Source: Mesostigma viride
Taxonomy: Eukaryota; Streptophyta; Mesostigmatophyceae; Mesostigmatales; Mesostigmataceae
Length of the DNA stretch: 64,000 nucleotides
Direction of reading: 5' to 3'
NCBI GenBank assembly: GCA_009746045.1
Contig: RPFO01000065.1
Location: 115,001-179,000, forward strand
This document shows, piece by piece, positions 19,957 through 29,907 of this stretch. The notes below the pieces were generated by a model. The model was not told where the DNA came from. It worked only from the letters and a program-made list of their open reading frames with translations, and ran no database searches. Both the position numbers and the translations under genes were made by a program. Position 1 is the stretch's first letter. The number at the start of each line of letters is the position of its first letter.

Positions 19957-22650
19957 TGAAGAAGGATATTCCTTTTGTTTGGGGCCTTGAGTGCCAACAA
20001 GCTTTTACAACCCTCAAGTCTCTTTTACTCTCGCCTCCGGTCCTCGTCTTGCCCGATACCTCACGACCGTTTGTAGTAGCCACTGACGCTAGTAAGGTAG
20101 CGATTGGGGGTGTTCTCCTCCAAGACCAGGGTAATGGTTTGCAACCCATCGAATACATCTCTAGGACTATGTTACCTGCTGAGCGCAACTACCCTGTTCA
20201 CCAACAAGAGTTATTGGCTGTGGTATATTGCTGTCACTCATGGCAACATTTCCTCAAAGGGGCCCAGTTTGATGTGTGTATCTGCGAACCTTGTGATGCT
20301 GACCCTTACCGGTTGATTATTCAAACCGACCATCGTCCTCTGATTCACCTCCTGTCACAACCCAACCTCACTCCTCGGCAAGCGCGGTGGATGGAATTCC
20401 TTGCGCAATTCGCCCCATTTAAGGGGACATGACACATTGAAAGTGCACTTTTCTGGAAAACAGACCTGTGCATGGGATAAAAATCCAGTTATGCTTGGGA
20501 ACCATAAATATGTGAAAAAAAAAAATTTCCAGCCACTTGGGGGTGGTACTACCCCCCAGCATGACCCACTTATGAGCTAAAAATAGAAAAAGACGCTATT
20601 TTTGGCCGATTTTTCCTAGGAGACTGGGCAAACCAAAAGTGACCAAACCACATATTTTCCTAAAATCCCCACCCTTGCAAACAAATCTGGCTACTCAGGA
20701 CCACAAAATAAGCACGTTTAGACTATTTGATGGGGTTTAGCCCAAAACACGTATTTTTTTGGTCCTAAAAAAATAAATCAAATAGTAGACACATGCAAAA
20801 ATTTCAGTGATGACATTTATACTAGGCCTAGGGTGGGAATTTCACTCTCACAAAGTTTGAGCTCATTCTGAGCACGTTTACTCATGTTGATGGGTGTAAA
20901 CATGCAAAAAAAAATGACAGAAAATCCGGGTTATGAGCACAAACAACACCCCTTTTACACCCTAGCCAACCACTAACTGGGGCAAACCAGGTGCAATTAA
21001 TTAATAAAATTGATCATAAAGCTTGCCACCAAATTACAGGTCATTCTGACCTAGTTTGCCCATAGTACATCATGCTATAGCTGCCACCCTGCATGCTTGG
21101 TACACTGTGGCATGAGGGACACCATAAGCACATTCCTAAGCTTGCCCCCTGGAAATTGGGCAGAAGCACGTAAAGCAAATGCTAGATGCTTGAAGAAGAC
21201 ATCCACCGACAAAATCATTACGCAAGCAGGCATGACCACTTGCGGGAATCACCTCATAGCTAACACCCAGTCATGATGCTAAAGGATAAAAGGGCCATCC
21301 TTTAATATTGTCATAATAAGCACCTGATCCTTATCATCTAGGAAGCCCCAGCCATGTGTAATGGAAGCAAAACATATTGGAAGGAGATAACTAAATAACA
21401 CATTCTCACCTTCCCTACAACTTCACACCTTGTTTTCCAGCAGGCTGAAGAGCCAAGACAAGCGTTTATGAGCTCGCCAGCTCCTTGCAACGTTGATGCC
21501 GCCAGGCAGCTAGGGCCGGGTCCTTGACTACGCAATATACAATGTCTACCATATGAAAAACTCCATAAAAGAAAGTGAAGCAGAGCCGCAAAACTGCCCG
21601 ACCAACTCTTGCTAGCCTTAAGAAGCATGGCATACGCAGCATAAGGCAAAACATTGAAACCTGCGAAAATCAGATAGCGCAACTGCAACAAGTGGCGAAC
21701 AAAATAATAGCAAGAACACCCGGAATCGGCGCCAAAGCTTCATGCCAGGAACATTTAGAGCGCAAACAGACAGGGCGGTGACATGCGGCAAATGAACGTA
21801 CCACGGCCGGCTTTATTTCCTACCCAGGCGCGCGAGACAGCCAGCCATCCATGGATGGCTTGACCTCGGATCGCGCAGGCCTGAAGGATATCATTTCAGA
21901 AATGACGGGAAATGGCCGCAGATCGAAGCCGCTTAGGATGTTTTCACGGTTTCCATTACTAAACGCTTCTTCCTGCATCAATATAACCCACAAATCTTAA
22001 ATTCTACCGTCGCAGGCACGCATTCTAAATTAATATGTGCGGCCAGATTTTCGGATTAGACCCCCGTGCAAATCTGGATTAACAAAGGCACCGACTTTTC
22101 AAATTGTGCATATCTGGCTATGAAACATCATACTAGAACATCGTTTAAAACCACCGGCGTACATTTTTCGCTTGTCGCCTGGCCGATTAGGCAAATTTTT
22201 ACGGAACGCACGTCGCCATGGCCACCTCCGCACGAGGTGTGCGCATTGTGCACCACAATTTCACGGTCCGGGGGTACCGACGGTACCGGCGCGAATTTTT
22301 TGGCGCCAAAAAATTCCGATGTGTCATGTCCCCTTAAATTGCAATACGTCAAGGGCGTAGATAACATTGTCCCTGATGCTTTATCCCGACGTCCTGACTA
22401 TTCCTTTTTCGAGGATCTAGATGTCCTCACTACCACCCTCGTTCCTACTCCTCTTGGTGTTTTCCCCTATGGTGACGTCCCTGATGACGGGCAGTATACC
22501 TACCTTTTCCATACCTCTGTCCGTTTTCCCGATCTCCTCTCCCATGTAGGCCTTTCTCTGCGGTGTGAGGGCACACCTGTCACCTTGGGGGAGGGGGAGG
22601 ATACTAATAAAATTATTTCTTGTCCCCTCAGTCATCTGTCCACTAGCTAG
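19957..22650 (+). mobile_element. Ty3/gypsy fossil fragment, interrupted by a TTAA-target element
   Basis: An old partial gypsy copy: 19957-20422 covers the end of the reverse transcriptase and the RNase H (motif VVATDASKVAIGGVLLQDQ), and 22338-22650 the linker towards integrase. It has no gag, protease or integrase and no LTR of its own, so it is broken and truncated on both sides. The sequence between is a separate DNA element with an exact duplicated target. The right side stops shortly before the LTR at 22741. Confidence 0.85.
20423..22333. mobile_element. piggyBac-like non-autonomous element with TTAA target duplication
   Basis: A 1911-bp insertion in the gypsy fragment, flanked by TTAA at 20419-20422 and 22334-22337. 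Its ends are perfect 15-bp inverted repeats GGGGACATGACACAT. Removing it leaves the gypsy reading undisturbed across the site, which confirms the borders. The interior is AT-rich on the left, with only short ORFs and no transposase. The TTAA target is characteristic of piggyBac; the internal sequence gives no further support, so the superfamily is inferred. Confidence 0.85.
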
Positions 22651-22740
22651 GGCTGGGAAGTCGTATGGTAATGTTGTTCCTTCTGGTCCACCCCTCCTTT
22701 TCGGTAAAGCTGTGGGTGACTTGTTCAAACCCTCTGTAGA

Positions 22741-23297
22741 TGTTACGTCGCGTAACAATTCGTTGTAGTTACGGACGTAAATTAGGTCCTTTGCCTCGGT
22801 TGTTCCTAGATTTACGTGTAGTTCCAACTGGGACACTATTGTCCTCGTAACAGTACTGTGGTACATTGGGTGCTTTTGGGCGCCGCGCCGCGTACTTTAT
22901 TAGTGGTCCTTATCCTTTGGTAGAATGTAGTGGACCGGCGTGCATCTGTGCATCTGCCTGTGTTTCTGTAGGCGAGGGCCAGGTCGGCCCGAGCGTGTTG
23001 GACCGTTGGTGACCATTTATGCACGTTCCACTCCTTGTGTGGGCACTCGGCGTGTGTTAAATGTAATATAGGCTTGGGTCACGGCAGTGTAGTGTGTTTC
23101 CTTCCTCTATTCCTGGAATAAACGGGTTCGGGTAAATGGTTGTATGGCGTATTACAGCAACACATACGTGAATGCATTGAGATCTGCACCGTCTCGTTCG
23201 TCTTTCGCTAGGGGTTTGAGTAGAGGAGGCCTGACCAATTTAGGTAGTATCAGGCCCAGTAGAGGTAGAGGTGGAGGTAGAAGTTTAGGACGTAACA
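22741..23297 (+). repeat. Gypsy LTR A with primer-binding-like site
   Basis: A 557-bp LTR starting TGTTACGTCGCGTAAC and ending GGACGTAACA, followed after one base by TGGTATCGGAGG, close to the primer-binding site for initiator tRNA-Met used by many LTR elements. That makes it a 5' LTR. It is clearly related to, but well diverged from, the LTR at 40597-41179. A short ORF starting MAYYSNTYVNALR lies in its last part and has a counterpart in the other LTR. Only about 87 bp of its body follows before the next element. Confidence 0.7.
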
Positions 23298-23384
23298 ATG
23301 GTATCGGAGGAACTTTCGTAGGTAGAGAACGAGACGACGGTCCTTTGTCACATACGCCTTTGCAAGAATCCTTCCGCGTCCAGG

Positions 23385-24051
23385 TGTTACGTCCCGAGCC
23401 GGACGGTGCGAAAGATCTAATCTAGTATAAGGTGCAGTTTAATAAGCCGGCATAGCCGCGCATCCGCGTACCGCGATAGCAAGCAAAGATCGCAGTAAAT
23501 TGACTAACTGAGCAGCGGTTTATCCTCAGCTAGGCCTTATAGCATGATTAATTAATCTGGCTATATAACACGGCATGTCATGAGGCAAATGACATCCGGA
23601 TTAGTGCCCCTTGGTCTGAGAGAGTCGTCAACACTCGTTTCATTAATCATCAAACCAAAGAGAGAGAGTCCATCGTCCACAGACCAATTTCACCTAGCTG
23701 CGCTACCAAGCTGGCAAGTTGGTGTGCAGGCGCGCCGACATGCGCGCCGATCTTCCAGATACTGCCGTCAAGCCCCAATAGGTTCTGTATGACGTCTAGG
23801 GCCGGCCCGGCCCCTAGAAGATCTCGTACTTCTGGCTAGGCCCAAAATAACTGGTCCGGAACACACAAAGTACCAAATAAACACACAAAGTCCCGAACTT
23901 AGGACAAATTCCCAAATAAGTCCCGAATTGAGTCCTATAGTCCGGCGGACTATGAAAGCGAGCTATCGAAAGTCCCAAACGAATAACAAATGACTTTCGA
24001 CTTATTTATTGAAGGCATTGTTACGCCCATACAAAGGTCTGGGCCGTAACA
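23385..24051 (-). repeat. 3' LTR of the minus-strand gypsy
   Basis: 667 bp, reading on the minus strand from TGTTACGGCCC to GGGACGTAACA, preceded by the polypurine tract GGGGAAGGGAGGAG. It shares blocks with LTRs at 53108 and 56581, such as CAGTTATTTTGGGCCTAG. Confidence 0.8.
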
Positions 24052-24384
24052 CTCCTCCCTTCCCCAGGGGACGATAGCTATATCGTCCAGGCTTGGGGCG
24101 CACGCAACAAGACAATTAACACAAACAAACAAACAAGAAAAAAAAGAAGCTCTTGCAAGCAAAACAAGCAACACACAAAAGCGACAATTGCCCAGGCTGG
24201 GCAGTCAGCTATAGAGAACAATAGTACAAAATCGGCCATGGGGATACTATGTCCCAACCCCTGTTCGCCAGCGGGTTAGTAAAGCCAATTCTCCCCGGCG
24301 TTGCCACACAAGGACAATTCCTTGATAGCCGATGGGATGCTGTCGCCATCCCGTTGCAATCCATCCATGAGGAGGTCGCGACCC

Positions 24385-25398
24385 TCACATTCCTCCAATG
24401 CTGGGGCCCACCCCTCCCGACCGCGCCTTCCGTTGACGATACTCGTGGAGTACCTGGCGACCCTGCTCACCAATTTCCTCGAGGATCTTCCCGGGGTTAG
24501 CGAGGTGATCCGCATTGTATGCGAGCTGGTATTCGTTCACGTTGGTGCGCGTTTGAGCGAGGTCTACCCACGTCCCGGTGGGCCAGTACGACATGAATGC
24601 GGCCAGGTATTGCGGGTGCGTGAACATGATTGTGCCCGCGTTCCAATCAATAACCCCACATCCATGCTCCGCAAAGAAACCTCCCGCCATGGTCAACACT
24701 ACGACGCGCACCTGGAGAGCGTTGAAGCGAAAGCCCGGAGCCCTCACAAAGTTGGGCACAACCCAGTCGAGGAATGCCTCTCCCTCGCACGGAGCATACT
24801 TGGGACAGTCAACCTTTCGAGGTTTACCATCTACCATGTATTTTGGCAGCTCCCGCTTGGGGCCGTAACGCGTACCAGAACCCTCTGGCGTCGATTCTAG
24901 GCAGTCCTGGGGTCGCGGGGCCGCCCTCCCTGGGTGCAAGTCGAAGCAGACTAGCTCGCGCATGGAGCCTCGCTCCACATACGCATGAGTTCCTGCCTCA
25001 AAGTGCAGCGGTTGCGGTCGATGATAGTCCGCGCTGTCGACGGCCACGAACGGCGGTGGTGGGAGTTCAATGTAGACGGGAACACCCCGAAACTCGCGTA
25101 AGGGGCGTACTCGTTGTGGGCCGGGAAACGCGCTGACGTAAGCGCCCACCGTCCATGGCGCCGGTCGAGCCACCGCCTGTACGATCAAAGACCCCTGCGC
25201 GGGAGATATAAAGCCCACCGCTGGTATCGGGCCACGCCTCTCTGGTATATGGGCGCGGGACGTCTCCACGCGGGCCACCCGCTCGGAGTAAGTTCGAGCT
25301 TCTCGGCGCGGACTCTGGGAATCCGCGGAGACGCTGCCCGCCGACACCTCGTTCGTACATGCGCGACGTCTAACTTCTCGCTGGGCATCCGGTTCCAC
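24385..25398 (-). CDS. Third ORF in env position of gypsy, unknown conserved domain
   Basis: 337 codons, downstream of integrase and upstream of the 3' LTR. The N-terminal third is Arg/Pro-rich. The C-terminal part carries FLDWVVPNF, FFAEHGCGVIDW, IMFTHPQYLAAF and YWPTGTWVDL, which recur in the third ORFs at 50463-52787 and 31440-32132. No signal peptide or membrane segment is visible. I do not recognise the family. It belongs to a fossil retroelement, not to the host. Confidence 0.7.
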   Translation of the reverse strand: MEPDAQREVRRRACTNEVSAGSVSADSQSPRREARTYSERVARVETSRAHIPERRGPIPAVGFISPAQGSLIVQAVARPAPWTVGAYVSAFPGPQRVRPLREFRGVPVYIELPPPPFVAVDSADYHRPQPLHFEAGTHAYVERGSMRELVCFDLHPGRAAPRPQDCLESTPEGSGTRYGPKRELPKYMVDGKPRKVDCPKYAPCEGEAFLDWVVPNFVRAPGFRFNALQVRVVVLTMAGGFFAEHGCGVIDWNAGTIMFTHPQYLAAFMSYWPTGTWVDLAQTRTNVNEYQLAYNADHLANPGKILEEIGEQGRQVLHEYRQRKARSGGVGPSIGGM

Positions 25399-25759
25399 TT
25401 GGGGCGTTTCTGGTTGCGCTCGATATCCTCGGAATCGAGCTTAGTCGGGTCGGTCGAGCCGCCCGTTCGCCGGGTCGGTCCCGTCCCGACAAGAACCGTC
25501 ATTCCCCCGTGCCCTGGGTCCGAATGGTTCGCACGGCATCACCGTCCTGTTTGGATCGGTGTCACCGCAGGTGTGACAGAACCGCCCGTTCGCCGAGTCG
25601 GCCCTGCTTGCACATGGCGTTGGGGATGCTTTTCGACCCAATTACCACGATGGTGCGTACACATCGACGTGAATAACACAAGTGCCTTCGCGGCATCCTG
25701 GCTACACGTGATCAAGCCCGTTGTCATAGCGCCCCCACCACTACTACCTTCGCGGTAGC

Positions 25760-27709
25760 CTAGTGGAGGGCATGCTTGGCCTTATACTCGCGAAGCAGAC
25801 GTTCACACCCTTCTAGCTCATTCTCGGTTCGCCACGAATCCTCGTAATCATGCTGAGCAAAACGCCACCGTACGCGATACTGTCGCTGTCTACCTCTCCC
25901 ACGCTTGATGTCCCGGTGGTCCACGATCTCGGCCACCTCGTCTTCCTGTTCTCCAGTCTCGGGGTTGTACTCGACAGGGGCCGGCGGGTTGAGCCGACCT
26001 TGGATGGAGTTCTGGTGGTATAACTTGAGCTGGTCTCGATGGAAGTTGGAGGAAGTGTTCCAGGAGCTCGGGATGTCCACCTTGAACATCACATCTCCGA
26101 GCTTCTCCAGAACCTTGTGTGGCCCCAGGAACATAGGACGGAGCTTTGTCTTGAGCTCACCCTCTACCTTCTCAGAGAAACGTCCTAGGCGGGGGCCTTC
26201 CACCAGTACCCAGTCGCCCACCTCGATGGCCGGCGTGCGCGCATCTAGGCGGCCAGCAGTCCTCGCCATATAGCGCTCAGCGGCGGCCCGGTAGCCCTTG
26301 ACCGCACTGTCATGGGCCTGGCGCATCTGGACCAGCAGCCTCTCCACCCCTTCGAGGGTGTCTCGCCGGACCGACTTTTCAGCTAAGGCTGGGCTTGTGA
26401 GAAGGTCAGTCGGCGTGAGCGGATGCCTGCCCGTGTTGAGGAAGAATGGTGTGAAGCCATGAGCTGCCTGGGGGGCGTTATTCAGGGAGAACTCCACCAA
26501 ACCCAAGAACTCTTCCCAGTTGCTTCCCACCGCGTCGGTGTAGTGGCGCATGGTCTCTTGCACTGTGCGGTTCAGCCTCTCCACCAGGTGGGAGGACGAG
26601 CTGTGATATGCTGTCCCCAGCGACACCTTGGTGCCCAGGCATTCAAAGAACTCCTGCCAGAAGCGGGCCGTGAACAGCTTGTCTCGGTCCGATATGAATT
26701 GCCGGCTGAGTCCGTGGTACCTGAACACGTGGTGAAGGTATAGCTTAGCGCAAGCCTCGGCCGTGAGTTCGGCCGGACATGGTGCCAGGTGACACATGCG
26801 CGTCAAACGGTCCAGGAAAACCAGAATCATGCTGTTGCCATTCTTGGTCTTCCGGAAGGGGCCAACAAAATCCATCATCAGGGAATCCCAAGGGCCCATC
26901 GGGTCTGGTAGGGTCTGGGGGACCGCCTGTGAGCCCGTATTGCGGGACTTCATGATCTGACATGATGGACACTCGCGCACGTACGTCTCAATGTACTCTC
27001 GCATGCCTGGCCAATAGAAGTTCTTTCTGGCCCGTGGCAGCAAGCGGTGGATCCCTTGGTGGCCACCGGCGAGAGAGTCATGGAGCTCATGGAGCAGAGC
27101 CGCTCGACATAACTCCGGGACGTACAGGCGCCAGCAGTCTGGCCTCACCATGACATAGAGTCGCCCGTCCTGGAACTTGCACGGGAGCTTGCCCATCTGC
27201 TTGGGGTGCGACCTGATTGCCTCTAAGGCCGCGGGCTCCGTGACAGTGAACCGACTAATCAACGTCTCCAGGACAGAAGTGATCGTGTACGTGTCCGCCT
27301 CCTCCTCAAGGGTTTGGTGCACGTACTCCGAAAAAATGGTAGGGGGCCCGATGCGCTGCAGGTGAAAAATTCCCTGAGCCGGTACCACGTGGCTGAGTGG
27401 CACTCGTGACCGGGACCCCTCCCTTTCCCCGGGGGCGCGCACGTCCTCGCGCGCGGCCTCCCAGTCGGGAGACAGGTCGTCCTGGGTCGTGCGACCGGTG
27501 TGGAACAGATAGCGACTGTGCGGCGACCCTGGGTCGCCACAAGGCGAGCCAGGCTCCTGCGCGGAGCCACATGTGGTGTGAAGTACGTCCATAGTCTCAT
27601 AAAAATCTGCGTAGTCCGCCCGCCAGAAAGGGCGTCCGGGACCACATTCTCTGCACCCTTCACGTACTGAATTTTGAAAGGGGCAAACTGAGACAAGTAC
27701 TCCATCCAC
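25760..27709 (-). CDS. Gypsy integrase with C-terminal chromodomain
   Basis: 649 codons of the minus-strand gypsy. A His/Cys zinc-binding region (LLHELHDSLAGGHQGIHR, CPSCQ) lies at about residues 200-245, followed by the catalytic core with MDFVGPF, FISDRDKLF and VERLNRTVQE. The C-terminus (about 575-645) is a chromodomain: VDHRDIKRGRG, YRVRWRFAQHDYEDSW. The chromodomain places the element among the chromoviruses. Part of a fossil element. Confidence 0.88.
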   Translation of the reverse strand: MDGVLVSVCPFQNSVREGCRECGPGRPFWRADYADFYETMDVLHTTCGSAQEPGSPCGDPGSPHSRYLFHTGRTTQDDLSPDWEAAREDVRAPGEREGSRSRVPLSHVVPAQGIFHLQRIGPPTIFSEYVHQTLEEEADTYTITSVLETLISRFTVTEPAALEAIRSHPKQMGKLPCKFQDGRLYVMVRPDCWRLYVPELCRAALLHELHDSLAGGHQGIHRLLPRARKNFYWPGMREYIETYVRECPSCQIMKSRNTGSQAVPQTLPDPMGPWDSLMMDFVGPFRKTKNGNSMILVFLDRLTRMCHLAPCPAELTAEACAKLYLHHVFRYHGLSRQFISDRDKLFTARFWQEFFECLGTKVSLGTAYHSSSSHLVERLNRTVQETMRHYTDAVGSNWEEFLGLVEFSLNNAPQAAHGFTPFFLNTGRHPLTPTDLLTSPALAEKSVRRDTLEGVERLLVQMRQAHDSAVKGYRAAAERYMARTAGRLDARTPAIEVGDWVLVEGPRLGRFSEKVEGELKTKLRPMFLGPHKVLEKLGDVMFKVDIPSSWNTSSNFHRDQLKLYHQNSIQGRLNPPAPVEYNPETGEQEDEVAEIVDHRDIKRGRGRQRQYRVRWRFAQHDYEDSWRTENELEGCERLLREYKAKHALH

Positions 27710-29778
27710 CGCGCCTGACGGGGCGTCAAGTTAGGTTGGGCGAGCAGATGCGTGAGGGGCCGATGGTCCGTGTGGATGATCAGCCGGTGGGGATCAAGGT
27801 CCCCCTGCTCGCTAATCGCAACGTCAAACTGAGCCCCGAGAAGATGATGGCGCCAAGTGTGACAGCAGTAGACCACAGCAAGAAGCTCCTGCTGATGCAC
27901 CGGGTAGTTACGCTCGGCGGGGATCATGGTGCGGGAGATATACTCAACCGGCTGTAACCCCTGACCCTGGTCCTGCAGGAGGACGCCGCCAATCGCAACC
28001 TTGCTCGCGTCCGTGGCCACCACAAAGGGCCTTGACGGATCCGGGATAGCGAGCACGGGTGCTGTGGTCAAGCTGTGCTTGAGGGCCTCGAAGGCCTGCT
28101 GGCACGGTTCCGACCAGACAAAGGGAACACCCTTCTTGAGGAGGGCGTTGATGGGGGCAGCTATTGTCGCGAAGCGGGGGATAAAGCGTCGGTAGTATGA
28201 CGCGATACCCAAAAAGCTGCGCACACCCTTGACGTCGGTCGGGGTCGGCCACTGTTGGATGGAAGCAATCTTTGCGGGGTCCGTCGCGACGCCAGCGGCA
28301 GAGAGGGTGTGACCCAAAAAGGGCACGCTGCGTCCAGCGCGGACCTTGGCCTTGCGGACCGAAAGATGCTCCTCTTCCATAATGCGCAACACTGTGTCGA
28401 CGTCCTCTAAGTGATCCTCGAAAGTCTTGGAGTACACGAGGATGTCGTCCAGGTACGCGAGAGCGCATGTGCGCTTGTAGGACCACGGGGGCTTCACGCC
28501 CCTGTTGGGGTCCTTGAGGTCACGGGAAACCTGCGGAAGATGCGCGGTTCCCATGACAGGGCGGAGGATGTCGTTCATGAGCATCTGGAAGCTCGCGGGG
28601 GAATTGCACAAACCCATCGCGGCCACCCGAAACTGGTAATGCCCAAAGGGCGTGTTGAACGCCGTCTTGTGACAATCCTCCGGGGCGATGCGAAGCTGCC
28701 AGAAGCCATCCGCGCAGTCTAGGACTGTAAAGCACGTGGCTCCTTGGACGCGGTTGAAGATATCGTCGATGCGCGGAAGGGGGTACTTGGACTTTACCGT
28801 GATAGCATTGAGCTTCCGGTAGTCCGTGACGAGCCGCCACTTGCCCCCAGGCTTAGGGACCAGTAGCACACCAGCCGAGAACGGGCTATTGCTAGGCTCG
28901 ATGAGACCCCGCTCCAAGAGCGCCATCAAGATCTTCTTCAGCTCCACCAGCTCAACTGGACCCATGCGGTACATGGGGGAGGACGTGGGACCATAGCCCT
29001 CCTTCACCTGGATGCGATGGAGCACTGAGCGGTGCGGGGGAAACTCCTGCTTGCTTTCGTCAAAGAGCTTCTCCCGTCGCGCTAGAACCGCGTTATAACG
29101 CTCCGTCTCCTCGGGTGTAAACCCCACGCCGATCTCATTAAGGAGAACCTCTATGTTGGAGAGGTCAAGACGGTACATGTAGTACTCCTTGCCTCGACGC
29201 AGCTTACTCTCCAGTGACTTGAGGCGCATGAGGATCTGCGAGGCGTTGCGGGGCTGGGTGACTTCCCGCTCGTGCGTGATGTTATGCACGTCGGGGCCCT
29301 GCACTTGGTATTCGCTGACAGGGCTCCAAAAGGAACCGTCAGGGAACCACACCACGCGACGCCGAATGCTAATGTCCACATCCTGCGCGTCCAGCCAGTC
29401 GATGCCGATGATGATGTCGGCAGCTCCCAGCGGTGCGACCGTGGCTGTGAGCTCCACAGGGATGCCTTGAATCACAGCCTTGATATCAACCCGACCAGGC
29501 GAGGGGCTCTTGCGACCATCTGAATAGGTCACATTCACCACTGTCGCATGTGGCCGGATGTCGTATCCTGCGCGACGCGCCAATGCCTCGTTGATGAACG
29601 ACGTAGACGCACCCGTGTCCACCATGAACTGCACGTCCATGACGGTCTTGTCCTTGAGGTAGGGGTCTAATGCTGATCCCGGTACAGCCAGACCTCCCCT
29701 AAACAGGAGCAAGTTGCGGGTACCAGCCGGAGTTGCGCGCGTAGGCTGGTCGGAGTAAAACGGGGCCGCGGTACTCAA
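27259..29778 (-). CDS. Gypsy protease, reverse transcriptase and RNase H
   Basis: 839 codons of the minus-strand gypsy. A retropepsin motif VDTGAS lies near residue 54 and ends with IIIGIDWL. The reverse transcriptase runs from about 260, with LVTDYRKLNAITVKSKYPLP and the catalytic LAYLDDILVYS, and the RNase H from about 590 (ATDASKVAIGGVLLQDQ, HTDHRPLTHLL). It overlaps the integrase ORF. Part of a fossil element. Confidence 0.9.
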   Translation of the reverse strand: MSTAAPFYSDQPTRATPAGTRNLLLFRGGLAVPGSALDPYLKDKTVMDVQFMVDTGASTSFINEALARRAGYDIRPHATVVNVTYSDGRKSPSPGRVDIKAVIQGIPVELTATVAPLGAADIIIGIDWLDAQDVDISIRRRVVWFPDGSFWSPVSEYQVQGPDVHNITHEREVTQPRNASQILMRLKSLESKLRRGKEYYMYRLDLSNIEVLLNEIGVGFTPEETERYNAVLARREKLFDESKQEFPPHRSVLHRIQVKEGYGPTSSPMYRMGPVELVELKKILMALLERGLIEPSNSPFSAGVLLVPKPGGKWRLVTDYRKLNAITVKSKYPLPRIDDIFNRVQGATCFTVLDCADGFWQLRIAPEDCHKTAFNTPFGHYQFRVAAMGLCNSPASFQMLMNDILRPVMGTAHLPQVSRDLKDPNRGVKPPWSYKRTCALAYLDDILVYSKTFEDHLEDVDTVLRIMEEEHLSVRKAKVRAGRSVPFLGHTLSAAGVATDPAKIASIQQWPTPTDVKGVRSFLGIASYYRRFIPRFATIAAPINALLKKGVPFVWSEPCQQAFEALKHSLTTAPVLAIPDPSRPFVVATDASKVAIGGVLLQDQGQGLQPVEYISRTMIPAERNYPVHQQELLAVVYCCHTWRHHLLGAQFDVAISEQGDLDPHRLIIHTDHRPLTHLLAQPNLTPRQARWMEYLSQFAPFKIQYVKGAENVVPDALSGGRTTQIFMRLWTYFTPHVAPRRSLARLVATQGRRTVAICSTPVARPRTTCLPTGRPRARTCAPPGKGRGPGHECHSATWYRLREFFTCSASGPLPFFRSTCTKPLRRRRTRTRSLLSWRR

Positions 29779-29907
29779 CGCCAGTACAAGGTTAAGTGGT
29801 TGTATGCCCGCCGGGGGGAGGTAGATAGGGTGTGGTACTCCGAGTCGGAGTTAGATGGGTGTAGTCGCCTCTTGCGGGTGGAGTACAAATACCTGCACCA
29901 TCTCTAG

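Larger units (their letters stand above)
23385..29860 (-). mobile_element. Chromodomain Ty3/gypsy fossil with third ORF (minus strand)
   Basis: A minus-strand element with 3' LTR 23385-24051, third ORF 25398-24385, integrase plus chromodomain ORF 27709-25760, and protease-RT-RNase H ORF 29778-27259. The 5' LTR and gag are missing, so it is 5' truncated at about 29.86 kb. It is broken, with about two or three disruptions, yet long ORFs remain, so it is fairly young. A G-rich polypurine tract precedes the LTR. It abuts the 5' body of the LTR at 22741. Confidence 0.88.

Noticed and set aside
24385-25398. Third ORF as a classical retroviral envelope
   Set aside because: No signal peptide, no transmembrane span and no cleavage-site-like motif; only its position resembles env.
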